64,000 nt of DNA from Begonia masoniana (GCA_022432975.1 CM039505.1:19085716-19149715); one strand, 5' to 3'; shown: positions 44,200 through 56,845, counted from the first letter of the stretch. Notes: generated by a model not told the origin, from the letters alone. Made by a program: numbers and translations.

Positions 44200-46698
44200 T
44201 GTAATAACCAGTTGTACGGACTCGTATATTATATTATTATTATATTATTGGATGACATTTTTGTAAATATGTCAAATCAGGTCCGTTTTACGAAAAGAAA
44301 ATATCATTATGATCCTAACGAATAATAAGAATTTTAAGGAAATTATAGGAATTTTCGGAATAATAACGCTATATTCCGAGTAATTACCTCTATCGTAATT
44401 TAATGGACGTTTTGGAAAAAATAGTAAACGAGGTCCAAATTGCGAACGGACAGTTTTATTAAGTCCCAAATAATAAGTTGGACTTATTGGCAAAATATGA
44501 AAATTTGGAAAAGTCGAATCGTTGGACGATTAACGAAACGAAGGACGAAACAAAAAGAAATAATAGCTAAGGGCATTTTGGTCTTTTGACAAATCTTTTT
44601 TTTTTTTTTATTAAAAGGCAAAGCCTTTCTTTCTCTTCTCCAGAACGCCATTTACTCTCTGTTTCTTTCTTTCTCTCTCGCGAACTCTCTCGGCTGCCGA
44701 CGGAATCCAACGATCCGACCTCTGTTTTCCTCCCGTTCGTTCCGTTTTCTTCGTGTTTTCGCCTCCAATCGACTTTCTAGGTATGAACCTACAATCTTAG
44801 AGCTTTTATTTCGATGATTTCGGAGTTTTAAACAATTAGGTTCGTTTAGGGTTTCGATTTAAAACGCGATTTAGGGTCCGAAATTAATAGGTTTTCTGTG
44901 ATTAAGCATATATTGAACGCATTGGACGAATTTAGATGATTATTAGACGAAGTTATAGCAATTTGTGAAAATGTTAAAAAATAGGGATTTTCAGGTTTTA
45001 GGAAAAGCTCGTAAATTATAGTTTCGAGGCATCAATCGTAGATTGTTCATTTATATGCTCCGAACAGTTAAGCTGGACGTTTTAAGAAATTCGTTAGTTA
45101 AGGTTTTGTTAATTAGGACGTTTAGAAGCTTAAATTGTTTTAACATCGACCGTTATGTTTTACCTCAGACAAACAACGCTCGTGGACGGAGCTTGAGCTG
45201 CTTTGGACACGAGGTAAGTTCTCGTGATTCTTCTCTGGCCGATTGGCCTACATCGTACGTCGAATGTCGCTTCGAGGAGTTTGGTGACGCACTAGTTTAT
45301 AATGTTTTGGTTGGGTAGTTAGGTTTAATTGTTTTATAGATTTTGTTTTACAGTCTTGATGGTATGTATGCTGAGTGTTTAAATTCTGTTATGAACTGTT
45401 CATGCATCACGTGTTTTAAAGAAAAGCATGAAAAATGAATTTCTGCAAAATGTTTTAAAGATAAAGTAAAGAATAGAATGGGCCGAAAGGCATACAGGCC
45501 GAAAGGCATACAGTTTACAGGTTATGCGAGATGGGGCTCAGGCACGGCTGTACGTGTTGTAAGCGTGTACCCCCCTCTTCTAGCTGGAAAGAGTAGTCCG
45601 ACTGCAGGATGTGCTCTCTCCGGTTAGGAGGTTGAGATCTCGGTGACACCCACAGAGTAAAGTAAAGAAAATGCTGCATGATTTCTGAACTCACACGCAT
45701 AGCATATAGTTACATTTACTAGAGCTTACTGAGATTTTTATCTCATAGTGTATTGTATGGTGTAGGTGATCTAGATATCGAGGAACCAGGTGAGGATGAG
45801 ATTCCTCCTCTAGAGTCTTGAGTCCAGTTGACCGAGGATGGCTGCGGTGGTGTGCTGGCGCAGTCGAGGCTTACCTGACCCGTGGGGACTGTATGTATAG
45901 ATTTTGAGGGTTTGAGACTTTTTGGGCTGATGTTTGTATAGAAATACTTTAGGTTGTTTGATTCCGGATAGTTGATAGGTATATTTGTATAGGTTGATGT
46001 TTTTGAAACTGTTTTATAATGGTTTGGAAAAGTCTTTCATTGAATGTATTTTGGAATTGCGTGGTTTGAAACAGGAGGATTTGTTTAGGTTTTAAACGTA
46101 CCCATGCAGTTCGTTTTCATGAAAATATTCTTAGTTTTAAAATGTATTTCGAGTCGTTTATTAGGTGAATGGTTAAGTGTGGAAAGAATGAGAATTAGAG
46201 TGAGTTTTATTTGATTTTATTGGATTGGGGAGTCGTATTGTGAAATTGTAGTTATATGTCGGTGAAATTGAAGGAAAGGAGCGAAGGATTGAAGTAGAGG
46301 GCAGTGGGCTTGGCGAGTTATCGCCAAGCCAGGCGAATCAATCGCCTCCCTCTGGAGAAATCCAGAGGGAGTGGCGATTGCTCGCCACAAACTGTGGCGA
46401 TTGCTCGCCACAAACTGTGGCGAGCAATCACCACAGGCTGGGGCGATTATTCGCCCCATTTATGGGCGAATAATCGCCTCCTTTTTTTATTTATTTATTA
46501 ATTAGTTTATTTAATTAATTTAAGTTTTAATTAAATTGTTTTAAGTTTTATTTAAATTGTTTTAAAAGTTAGAATTTAGTTCCGATTTCGATTCTGGTTT
46601 CGATTTCGGTTTAGGTTCCGCTTAGAGTTTATTTAAAGAAATTATTGGGATAAAAAAAAATAGTACGGAAATACGGGTACAGTATTATGGACGTGACA
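44200..46698 (+). repeat. Element 6, 5' LTR
   Basis: 2,499 bases, starting TGTAATAACCAGTTG and ending GGACGTGACA. It carries the hairpin series at 46307-46478 and a GGCCGAAAGGCATACA direct repeat near 45,480-45,512. Confidence 0.95.
46307..46478 (+). repeat. Series of GGCGA-N4/5-TCGCC hairpins in element 6 5' LTR
   Basis: Hairpins: 46307-46330 (10-bp stem, loop GTTA), 46331-46347 (6 bp, loop ATCAA), 46348-46369 (9 bp, loop GAAA), 46371-46388 and 46394-46411 (7 bp, loop TTGC), 46440-46457 (7 bp, loop TTAT), 46465-46478 (5 bp, loop ATAA). All but the GAAA one share GGCGA/TCGCC. Outer pairs differ but remain complementary. Confidence 0.9.
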
Positions 46699-46702
46699 GT
46701 TA

Positions 46703-46714
46703 TGGTATCAGAGC
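46703..46714 (+). promoter_or_regulatory. Element 6 primer binding site (tRNA-iMet)
   Basis: TGGTATCAGAGC four bases after the 5' LTR end. Confidence 0.92.
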
Positions 46715-46864
46715 CCCCGGGTTTTTAAATCGGTTCTGTAGACTGCTCGACTGCACAGCCACTACGCGGACATTCTTCATCAACTGTAAGTATGTTTATA
46801 GCTTTATTTGATTTCTAGTTTCTTAGAATATTTGTTTTAACTTTTATATAGGAGTTTTATAAAT

Positions 46865-49800
46865 ATGGTGCGTCCACGAAACGATCGAGATGACAGAGAC
46901 GATACGATAGACACGCTCAAGGATTTTATTGCCCAGCAGTCTCAGCATATGGAGCGACAGTCTCAACAGCTGGGTACTTTGATAGACCGAGAGGGCGTTA
47001 GAGCTCGGGAGGCAGCTATTCCGGGTAACCGGGGGATGGAGAGATTTCAGAAGCTTCAGCCCCCTATCTTTACCGGACAGTCTACGGACCCCTCTTCAGC
47101 CGAGGAGTGGGTTCGCACTATGGAGGACATGCTGGCGTATGCTAGCATAGAAGATGGAGAGAGGGTTGCACTGGTGACCTATCACTTGGCCTTAGACGCT
47201 CGGTTTTGGTGGGACACTGTGAAGACGACCACCGATGTGACCATTATGGGCTGGGAGAGATTCAGAGAGTTGTTTTACGATAAATATTTCAGCCATACCG
47301 TTCGCGAGGCGAAGATGGTCGAGTTTATGCAGTTGCGGCAGACTGCTTTTATTGCCGAGTACGTTAGGAGATTTGAGGCGCTGTCTCGATTTGCACCACG
47401 GCAGGTCAGTGTCAACGAGGACAAGGTGCGTCGGTTTTTACAGGGACTTGGCCAGGAGTTCCGGATGCGCCTTACGATATCCGGGGTACGTAATGTATCC
47501 TACGACGAGATAGTATCCAGAGCCTTCGATATTGAGGCAGTTGAACAGAGTTCTACTAGACCGAAGGAGCCATCTAAGGGCTTCTTCCGAGAGATCCGAC
47601 CTCAGTCACTGAGCCGAGGTTGGCAGCCGAGAGCACAGCCCCAGCAGCAGCAGAGGGGTGTGAAAAGGCCTCTTGAGGGAGGTAATGACCGGGGAAAGGG
47701 GAAGCAGGTACAGGGTGCTTCTCAGGTACCTATTTGTCCTAAATGCCAGAGGGAGCACAGTGGCCAGTGCAGGGTGGGCATGAATGTATGCTACCGATGT
47801 GGTGATGCAGGCCATTTTGTTAGAGACTGCCCGAAGCAGGGTCGAGACCAGATAGGCGGTGATCAGAGGAGAGTTATGCCCAGGATCTTCGCTTTTATCG
47901 AGCCTGGTGATGTTGATAACGAGGATCAGCCTGCCGTGATAGCAGGTACTATATTGGTTACTGGTGTTCCTGTATTTTCTTTATTAGACACGGGGGCTAC
48001 GCATTCTTTTATTTCCACCGCTTGTGTATCGAGATTGAGGCTTGCACCTGAGTTAGCAGAATGCGAGTATATTGTGATGCTACCTTCAGGAGAGCGTATG
48101 CAGTCAAGCCGTGTAGTCCTGGGCAATATTATCTTGATTGGGGACCGTACTCTCTATGCTCGCCTTATTGTTATGGGCATCGAGCATTATGATCTTATTT
48201 TAGGGATGGATTGGCTATCGCAGCACTTCGCCACCATCGACTGTCGATCCGGGATTGTCACTTTTCGACCCCCGGGTAAAGCTGAGTTTTCTTATCAGGC
48301 GATGAGCAGATTGAGTAGCTCGCCTATTTCTTATTCCATGATGGTCAACGAGCAGTTTAAAGGTGCGTGCTCTATCTATTTGGCCTCTGTATTTGATTGT
48401 CAGTTGCTCAGCGGATTGAAGCCGAGCGACATTCCTATCGTCAGAGAGTTCTCTAGGATCTTTCTTGATGATCTTCCCGGGTTACCACCAGACCGGGAGA
48501 TCGAATTCACTATCGATGTCTATCCAAACTCCGCGCCGAGGTTTAAGAACCCGTATCGGTTGGCACCAGCTGAGTTGAGAGATTTGAGGACTCAGCTTGA
48601 CGAATTGTTAGAGAATGGATTTATTCGACCCAGTGTATCGCCTTGTGGTGCACCCGTTCTGTTTGTCAAGAAGAAAGACGGGACCCTCAGGATGTGCATT
48701 GATTACAGGGAGCTGAATAAGCTCACAGTGAAGAATAAGTATCCACTGCCGCGGATTGACGATTTGTTTGATCAGCTGCAAGGTGCCCGAGTATTTTCGA
48801 GGATTGATCTACGCTCGGGTTACAATCAATTGAAAGTCCGGATGGATGATGTACCGAAGACGGCTTTCCGAACGAGGTATGGGCAATATGAGTTCCTTGT
48901 CATGTCTTTTGGACTTACTAATGCCCCTGCAGCGTTTATGGATCTGATGAACCGTGTCTTCAAGGAGTATCTGGACAAGTTCGTGGTGGTTTTCATCGAC
49001 GACATATTGATCTACTCTAAGACGAAGGAAGAACACGAGGAGCATCTGAGGATTGTTCTGAGGACCCTATGTCAGCACCAGCTGTATCCAAAGTTTTCTA
49101 AGTGCGAGTTCTGGCTTGACAGAGTGAGCTTCCTTGGCCATATTATATCACAGGACGGAGTTTCTGTGGATCCGAGCAAGATTCAGGTGGTCAGAGATTG
49201 GCCACAACCGAAGAACGTACGTGAGGTGCGTGGATTTCTCGGGTTGGCCGGTTATTATCGGAAGTTTATAGAGGGATGCTCAAAGATCGCACTTCCTCTC
49301 TCTCGATTGACTCGGAAGAACGAGAGATTTATTTGGTCATCTGCTTATGATGATAGTTTTATGGAGCTAAAGCAGAGATTGACCTCCGCTCCAGTACTGG
49401 CGCTACCTGTTGAAGGTGTCAGATTCAGTATTTACTGTGATGCGTCTGAAGTGGGACTCGGTTGTGTATTGATGCAGGAGGGGAGAGTTATTTCTTTTGC
49501 TTCTCGGCAGTTGAAGCCGTACGAGCAGAATTACCCTACGCACGACCTTGAGTTAGTAACTGTGGTCTTCGCACTGAAGATATGGAGGCATTATTTATAT
49601 GGGCAGCAGTGCGAGGTATTTTCTGACCACAAGAGCTTGAAGTACTTATTTACGCAGAAGGAGCTGAATATGCGACAGAGACGATGGCTTGAGTTTGTCA
49701 AAGACTATGATTTTGATATCAAATACCATCCAGGAAAGGCGATCAAGGTTGCTGATGCCTTGAGTAGAGTGTCTTCTGCGAGTCAGCCTTCTCTTGCAGC

Positions 49801-51325
49801 GATGTCAGTTACGCTGCGATCTGAGATTGAGAGATTCGATGTGGAGATAGTGGCAGAGTTGTCCAGCATGCTCACTAACATTTCTCTCAGACCGACTATT
49901 CTGGATCGGATACGTGAGGCTCAGCAGAACGATACGGAGTGTGAGGAGCTTCGATCCAGCATGACATTGGGAGACTCGTCGGATTTCCATTTATCAGATG
50001 ATGGTATTCTACGATTCAAGCATAGGTGGTATGTGCCTAATGACGAGGATCCGAAGAAGGATATATTGGCTGAGGCACATTCTTCGGCATATTCTGTGCA
50101 CCCGGGAAGTACTAAGATGTACCGTGATTTAAAGCAACATTTCTGGTGGCCGAACATGAAAAGGGAGGTGGCCAAGTACGTTGAGACCTGTTTGGTTTGT
50201 CAACAGGTGAAAGCTGAGCACCAGAGACCGGCCGGAACATTGTTACCACTGCCGATTCCGGAGTGGAAGTGGGAGCAGATCTCCATGGACTTTATTGTGG
50301 GGCTCCCGAGGACGACGAAGGGCCATGACGGCATATGGGTTATTGTGGACCGATTGAAAAAGTCGGTCCACTTCTTATCTGTGAGGATGGCCTCTTCGAT
50401 GGATCAGCTCGCAGAGCTATATGTGCAGGAGATTGTCAGACTGCACGGTGTGCCAGTTTCCATAGTCTCAGATCGTGATCCGAGATTTACATCGAAGTTC
50501 TGGAAAAGCCTGCATAAAGCTATGGGGACTCAGCTAAATTTCAGCACGGCATTTCATCCTCAGACTGATGGACAGACAGAGAGGACTAATCAGATTCTTG
50601 AGGATATGCTCAGAGCATGTGTGCTGGAGTTTCAGGGCTCGTGGAGCCGATATTTACCCCTGGTTGAGTTCTCGTACAACAACAGCTTCCAAGCTACCAT
50701 TGGCATGGCACCGTACGAGGCGCTGTATGGTCGGAAATGTAGGTCTCCGTTATATTGGGACAAGGTTGGCGAGGCCAGCATCGTTGATCCTGAGATTCTA
50801 CAGCAGACGGCAGATAAGATTGCCATCATCCGATGGCGTATAGAGATAGCTTAGAGCAGACAGAAGAGCTATGCTGACACCAGACGGAGGGAGCTAGAGT
50901 TTGAAGAAGGCGATGAGGTCTATCTTAAAGTTTCTCCGTTCAAAGGCGTAGCGAGATTTGGAAGGAGGGGTAAGTTAAACACTCGTTATGTGGGGCCCTT
51001 TCCTATTCTGAAGAGGATCGGGAAGCTGGCGTACAGATTACAGCTTCCGGCTTCTATGGAGGGTATCCACGACGTATTTCATGTATCTATGCTTCGGAAG
51101 TGCTTGCGCGATCCGTCGCATATCGTGGAGGCTACAGAGATCGAGGTACAGCCTACCTTGAGCTATGAGGTGAGGCCGGTACGTATTTTGGAGTATTCCA
51201 TCAAGGTTCTACGCAACAAAGAGATTCCGCTAGTCAAAGTCCTATGGCGGAACCACGAGGTGGAAGAAGCGACGTGGGAACGACAGCAGGATATGATGAC
51301 TAGATATCCTGAGTTATTAGTATGA
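46865..51325 (+). pseudogene. gag-pol: Element 6 gag-pol polyprotein with one in-frame TAG
   Basis: The frame runs 46865-50854 (1,329 codons), stops at a TAG (50852-50854) and continues in the same frame to a TGA at 51323-51325. Gag capsid comes first (about 55-220). One CCHC knuckle lies at 309-322; a second found in element 1 is missing. Protease DTG is at about 375-377, RT FIDD at about 710-713, RNase H Asp near 859. The integrase zinc region is near 1080-1115, with catalytic residues at about D1142, D1203 and E1239. After the TAG come the integrase C-terminal region (GKLNTRYVGPFPI) and a chromodomain-like end (VEEATWERQQD). The related elements have a glutamine codon (in AQSRQKSYAD) where TAG stands, so this is a CAG-to-TAG change. 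Everything up to and including the integrase core remains readable. Confidence 0.93.
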
Positions 51326-51352
51326 TTTAATTTAGTGGACAAAATTCTGAAT

Positions 51353-51365
51353 AAGGAGGGTGGAA
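51353..51365 (+). promoter_or_regulatory. Element 6 polypurine tract
   Basis: AAGGAGGGTGGAA directly before the 3' LTR start at 51366. Confidence 0.88.
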
Positions 51366-53862
51366 TGTAATAACCAGTTGTACGGACTCGTATATTATAT
51401 TATTATTATATTATTGGATGACATTTTTGTAAATATGTCAAATTAGGTCCGTTTTACAAAAAGAAAGCGTCATTATGATCCTAACGAATAATAAGAATTT
51501 TAAGGAAATTATAGGAATTTTTGGAATAATAACGCTATATTCCGAGTAATTACCTCTATCGTAATTTAATGGACGTTTTGGAAAAAATAGCAAACGAGGT
51601 CCAAATTGCGAACGGACAATTTTATTAAGTCCCAAATAATAAGTTGGACTTATTGGCAAAATATGGAAATTTGGAAAAGTCGAATCGCTGGACGATTAAC
51701 GAAACGAAGGACGAAACAAAAAGAAATAAGAGCTAAGGGCATTTTGGTCTTTTGACAAATCATTTTTTTATTAAAAGGCAAAGCCTTTCTTTCTCTTCTC
51801 CAGAACGCCATTTCCTCTCTGTTTCTTCCTTTCTCTCTCGCGAACTCTCTCGGCCGCCGACGGAATCCAACGATCCGACCTCTGTTTTCCTCTCGTTCGT
51901 TCCGTTTTCTTCGTGCTTTCGCCTCCAATCGACGTTCTAGGTATGAACCTACAATCTTAGAGCTTTTATTTCGATGATTTCGGAGTTTTAAACAATTAGG
52001 TTCGTTTAGGGTTTCGATTTAAAACGCGATTTAGGGTCCGAAATTAATAGCTTTTCTGTGATTAAGCATATATTGAACGCATTGGACGAATTTAGATGAT
52101 TATTGGATGAAGTTATAGCAATTTGTGAAAATGTTAAAAAATAGGGATTTTCGGGTTTTAGGAAAAGCTCGTAAATTGTAGTTTCGAGGCATCAATCGTA
52201 GATTGTTCATTTATATGCTCCGAACAGTTAAGCTGGACGTTTTAAGAAATTCGTTAGTTAAGGTTTTGTTAATTAGGACGTTTAGAAGCTTAAATTGTTT
52301 TAACATCGACCGTTATATTTTACCTCAGACAAATAACGCTCGTGGACGGAGCTTGAGCTGCTTTGGACACAAGGTAAGTTCTCGTGATTCTTCTTTGGCC
52401 GATTGGCCTACACCGTACGTCGAATGTCGCTTCGAGGAGTTTGGTGACGCACTAGTTTATAATGTTTTGGTTGGGTAGTTAGGTTTAATTGTTTTATAGA
52501 TTTTGTTTTACAGTCTTGATGGTATGTATGCTGAGTGTTTAAATTCTGTTATGAACTGTTCATGCATCACGTGTTTTAAAGAAAAGCATGAAAAATGAAT
52601 TTCTGCAAAATGTTTTAAAGATAAAGTAAAGAATAGAATGGGCCGTAAGGCATATAGTTAAAATGGGCCGAAAGGCATACAGGCCGAAAGGCATACAGTT
52701 TACAGGTTATGTGAGATGGGGCTCAGGCACGGCTGTACGTGTTGTAAGCGTGTACCCCCCTCTTCTAGCTGGAAAGAGTAGTCCGACTGCAGGATGTGCT
52801 CTCTCCGGTTAGGAGGTTGAGATCTCGGTGACACCCACAGAGTAAAGTAAAGAAAATGCTGCATGATTTCTGAACTCACACGCATAGCATATAGTTACAT
52901 TTACTAGAGCTTACTGAGATTTTTATCTCATAGTGTATTGTATGGTGTAGGTGATCTAGATATCGAGGAACCAGGTGAGGATGAGATTCCTCCTCTAGAG
53001 TCTTGAGTCCAGTTGACCGAGGATGGCTGCGGTGGTGTGCTGGCGCAGTCGAGGCTTACCTGACCCGTGGGGACTGTATGTATAGATTTTGAGGGTTTGA
53101 GACTTTTTGGGCTGATGTTTGTATAGAAATACTTTAGGTTGTTTGATTCCGGATAGTTGATAGGTATATATGTATAGGTTGATGTTTTTGAAACTGTTTT
53201 ATAATGGTTTGGAAAAGTCTTTCATTGAATGTATTTTGGAATTGCGTGGTTTGAAACAGGAGGATTTGTTTAGGTTTTAAACGTACCCATGCAGTTCGTT
53301 TTCATGAAAATATTCTTAGTTTTAAAATGTATTTCGAGTCGTTTATTAGGTGAATGGTTAAGTGTGGAAAGAATGAGAATTAGAGCGAGTTTTATTTGAT
53401 TTTATTGGATTGGGGAGTCGTATTGTGAAATTGTAGTTATATGTCGGTGAAATTGAAGGAAATGAGTGAAGGATTGAAGTAGAGGGCAGTGGGCTTGGCG
53501 AGTTATCGCCAAGCCAGGCGAATCAATCGCCTCCCTCTGGAGAAATCCAGAGGGAGTGGCGATTGCTCGCCACAAACTGTGGCGAGCAATCGCCACAGGC
53601 TGGGGCGATTATTCGCCCCATTTATGGGTGAATAATCGCCTCTTTTTTTTTTTTTATTTATTAATTAGTTTATTTAATTAATTTAAGTTTTAATTAAATT
53701 GTTTTAAGTTTTATTTAAATTGTTTTAAAAGTTAGAATTTAGTTCCGATTTCGATTCTTGTTTCGATTTCGGTTTAGGTTCCGCTTAGAGTTTATTTAAA
53801 GAAATTATTGGGATAAAAAAAAAATAGTACGGAAATACGGGTACAGTATTATGGACGTGACA
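51366..53862 (+). repeat. Element 6, 3' LTR
   Basis: 2,497 bases, same ends as the 5' LTR. It has one more GGCCGNAAGGCATA repeat unit near 52,640-52,700 and one fewer GGCGATTGCTCGCC unit than the 5' LTR. Confidence 0.95.
53492..53640 (+). repeat. Series of GGCGA-N4/5-TCGCC hairpins in element 6 3' LTR
   Basis: The same hairpins as at 46307-46478, except that one TTGC-loop hairpin is absent and the last reads GGTGA-ATAA-TCGCC, where T can still pair with G in RNA. Confidence 0.88.
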
Positions 53863-54206
53863 GGTGGCTTTAATAGATCATCAAATATAATTCAATCATC
53901 ATCAAAATACTCCTCCTTTTGCCATAAAAATATAAAACAAGATATAAAAGGGAATATCAATCACCACATAAGCACCATACTCACCATATAAATACCGTAA
54001 TCACCAAATAACCACCAAAATCACCATATGAGCACATATAAGCATCATAGAGAGATAATCAATATCATGAAAAATATAATATCCAGATGCAACATATAAT
54101 CCATAGAGGTAATATCCAGAGGCAACATATCATCCATAGAGGAAATATCTAGAAACAGACAAATTAACCAAGAAGTATCCAAAAACCAAAAAATAAAAGA
54201 AGTAGT

Positions 54207-56111
54207 TCAATAATACTCAATGAATGGGATCATCTGAAGTAACCATCCCACTTGTAGAATTTGGATCATCAGCATTCTCTGGAATATTGAGGCACCTCCT
54301 GTGACATCCGGTGGAACACCAGATGTACCTACTTCTGCAGCCGACTTGTCCTTTGGATTTGACGCATCCATGTGTGGATTTTTCATGTAGATATCATTTA
54401 GTAGTACAGAGATTACAAATTTCTGTTTTTCAAGAACAGAAATTTGACTTTTTATCGATTTTGATACATCTACTAAGAATTTAACAGACCTAGCTAACAA
54501 AGCAGAGTCAGTTCTTGATTCAGATATAGGTAGTCCTTTACAAAAACCTTCAAGATCATTTATGTGCTCCGCCATTCAAAATTTGTAGCTAATACGAATT
54601 TCTTCTTTATCCACATACAACACTTCATTCTCTCTTATAATAGATTGTTGAGAAGACAAAACACCATATATAAGACTAGGAAATGAAAGATTGTTGAGAA
54701 GACAAAACACCATATATAAGACTAGGAAATGGAAGAGCTAACCTTTCATTTTTGCCATCCTCATGCTTCATTATTTGATCAAATAAATGATTCCCAAGGT
54801 CGAAAGAAATTGAATTTCCAATTTTAAATAGTAAGGCGGCCATTGCCTTATTCACCCCAGTTCCATGGGATGTAGGTATCCAGTTTCTCATGGCAATCTT
54901 ATGAAGGATTCCATAATTTACTGTGAGTTGTGAGCCTAAAAAATCTTTTCCATGGGACCAAATTCTTCTGACACCCCCAATGACATCAAAAATTATTTTG
55001 TCATAACCCGCCGCAAAATTCTCAGAATCAGATATCTTGATGCACAAATAATCATTAATGACAGAAGGAGTGAAGTTAAAGACATGTCCACGAACAAATA
55101 CATGACCATAACTGTAATGAGTAGGATTTTTCACATTGGAATCTAAATTGCAGTAAAATTCCTGAATAATTTTCAGGACGAATGACTTTATGTCTCTGAA
55201 TGTTTTCTCCAATCCTATCAGATGGTATACAATGGCCTCACACTGAGAGAAATCTATTTCATGTATTTTCCTCTTAGACCATATATTTCATTTTGAAAAA
55301 TTAGCCCAACGGCTAGCATGCAGTTTTGATTTAAAAATTTCTACAGGACATTGATCAGGGAACTTACTGGTGTTGGCGCTTGACTCACCTCGAGTGGTAG
55401 TTTTGGAGCGAGTATAGTCTTTTATTGTTGGATTTATGCTGAACTTCAGCTTTTTGGATTTTGGAGTTTTGGAGGGACTTGATTGTGAAATCTTAACAGC
55501 AGTAGGTTTTTGAATCTTTGCAATGAAGGCTTTGACAATTTTGGAGCAGAGGACTTTGAGGATTTTGGAGCTGTGGGCTTCGAGTATTTTGAATCAGTGG
55601 GTTTCGAGGATTTCGGAGGAGAGGACTTAGAATACTTGGGAGCAGTTAACCTTGAAGATTTTCTTCTGGAAATCGACTGAAAGTTCCTAGTCGATTCCTT
55701 TAAAGGTGTTTCAACGAATCCGCCTTCATTGTCTATATCAAGTTCAATGACTTCTTCTTGCGACCAGGAGCTATCAGAAGAAGTTGTTTTTTCGACTCTC
55801 GGTCGTTTTCCCTTTGAAGCCGGAGTGAGTTTGGATCATTTAGGGGCCTTAGGAGACACATAGCTTGTTTTAAATCTATCGGCACTTGCTTTTTGAAATT
55901 TCCTTCTAATCCCTGAAGCGTCTATCTGTCGGATGGGAACTGCATCTTCTGTAATTTTTGGAGTTTCCCTTTCGTAAACAGAGGGATTTCCCGACGGAGA
56001 AGGCGACGAATAAACCACCATTGTTAATGCTGAACTCGACAACTTCTCTGAGACAGGCACTGGGACACTGCCTGTGAACTGGTCATCGGAAACTTCTTCA
56101 ATAAACACCAT
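54207..56111 (-). pseudogene. Sirevirus-like env-like (additional) ORF, broken
   Basis: The start is probably the ATG at 56111 (MVFIEEVSDDQFTGSVPVPV). Reading is split: 55836-56111, a Lys/Pro/Ser-rich stretch at about 55,213-55,835 with stops and shifts, 54676-55212 (WSHGKDFLG, NWIPTSHGTGVNKAMAALLF, LFDQIMKHEDGKN) and 54207-54575 (coiled-coil-like, ending in a Ser/Gly-rich tail). The middle part resembles the plant transposon protein domain often labelled env-like, found after pol in Sireviruses and related repeats. Function of these ORFs is not established. Breaks make a full product impossible here. Confidence 0.65.
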
Positions 56112-56604
56112 TGCGAAGAGAAACAGTAAAAAGCCCTAGATTGCCGATTGTAGAAGAAGAAGAAGAAAGAGAGTATTCTGGGAAATTCTTTAAACTTGGA
56201 ATATATCAATAAATTCTCATAAAGAACCCTCAAATCCCAGAAATAATAAAAAAAATCCCAGGTTTTTAGGAAATTTTCAGAAAATAAATCCGAAAATCTA
56301 CATAATTTCCATAAATCACATAATCTCCCATGTATCATTTGAAAAAAATAATTCTGATATCTGCAAGATGGGAAATAAAGCCAATAGAATAATGTTGCTC
56401 CAATCTTCATCGAATATAAACTTCTAATTTTTCATAAGGATAACAAAATTTCTCATATCACATACGATGTTGTTCCATAGATAATATCAAGAATGATCAC
56501 TTTCTGCAAGGGGTGATACAATAGGTTGCCCAAAAAATAAAAACAAACGCCTAATGCAAGTAGCATATATTTTTTTTGTTTTTTTTTAAATAAATGAAAG
56601 CAAT

Positions 56605-56618
56605 TGTAACACCCCACA

Positions 56619-56649
<31 letters not shown>

Positions 56650-56845
56650 GGGGGGTTTTTTTTTTCCTTTTCTTTTATTTAAAACAACAATTACACAAAA
56701 CAACCTACCTTAATCTATCATTTTCTCTCCAACCTCCTCTTTCTAAATCAAATGATTATGATAATTCTATGATCATTGTTATGCCCTTCTAACGTAATTA
56801 AATCCAAGGACAACTCATGTTTGAGGAAAATTCCCAGATGTTACA
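56605..56845 (-). repeat. Element 4, 3' LTR, with homopolymer expansion
   Basis: Compared with the 5' LTR (62482-62684), the junction near the start contains 29 C, 8 G and 9 T in a row (56619-56664) where the partner has 5 C, 3 G and 8 T. The rest matches closely. Confidence 0.88.

Larger units (their letters stand above)
44200..53862 (+). mobile_element. Ty3/gypsy LTR retrotransposon, element 6 (full length, TSD GGTGG)
   Basis: 9,663 bases. LTRs 44200-46698 and 51366-53862, primer site 46703, one gag-pol frame and purine tract 51353. Target-site duplication GGTGG occurs at 44195-44199 and 53863-53867. The LTRs differ at only a small percentage of positions by eye, so insertion is recent. 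The coding region has a single nonsense codon. The chromodomain-like tail again suggests a Tekay/Del-type chromovirus. Confidence 0.96.

Noticed and set aside
45043..45318. 91-codon open frame in element 6 LTRs (also 52203-52478)
   Set aside because: It is present in both LTRs only because they are copies of each other. It has no recognisable domain and no independent evidence of coding.
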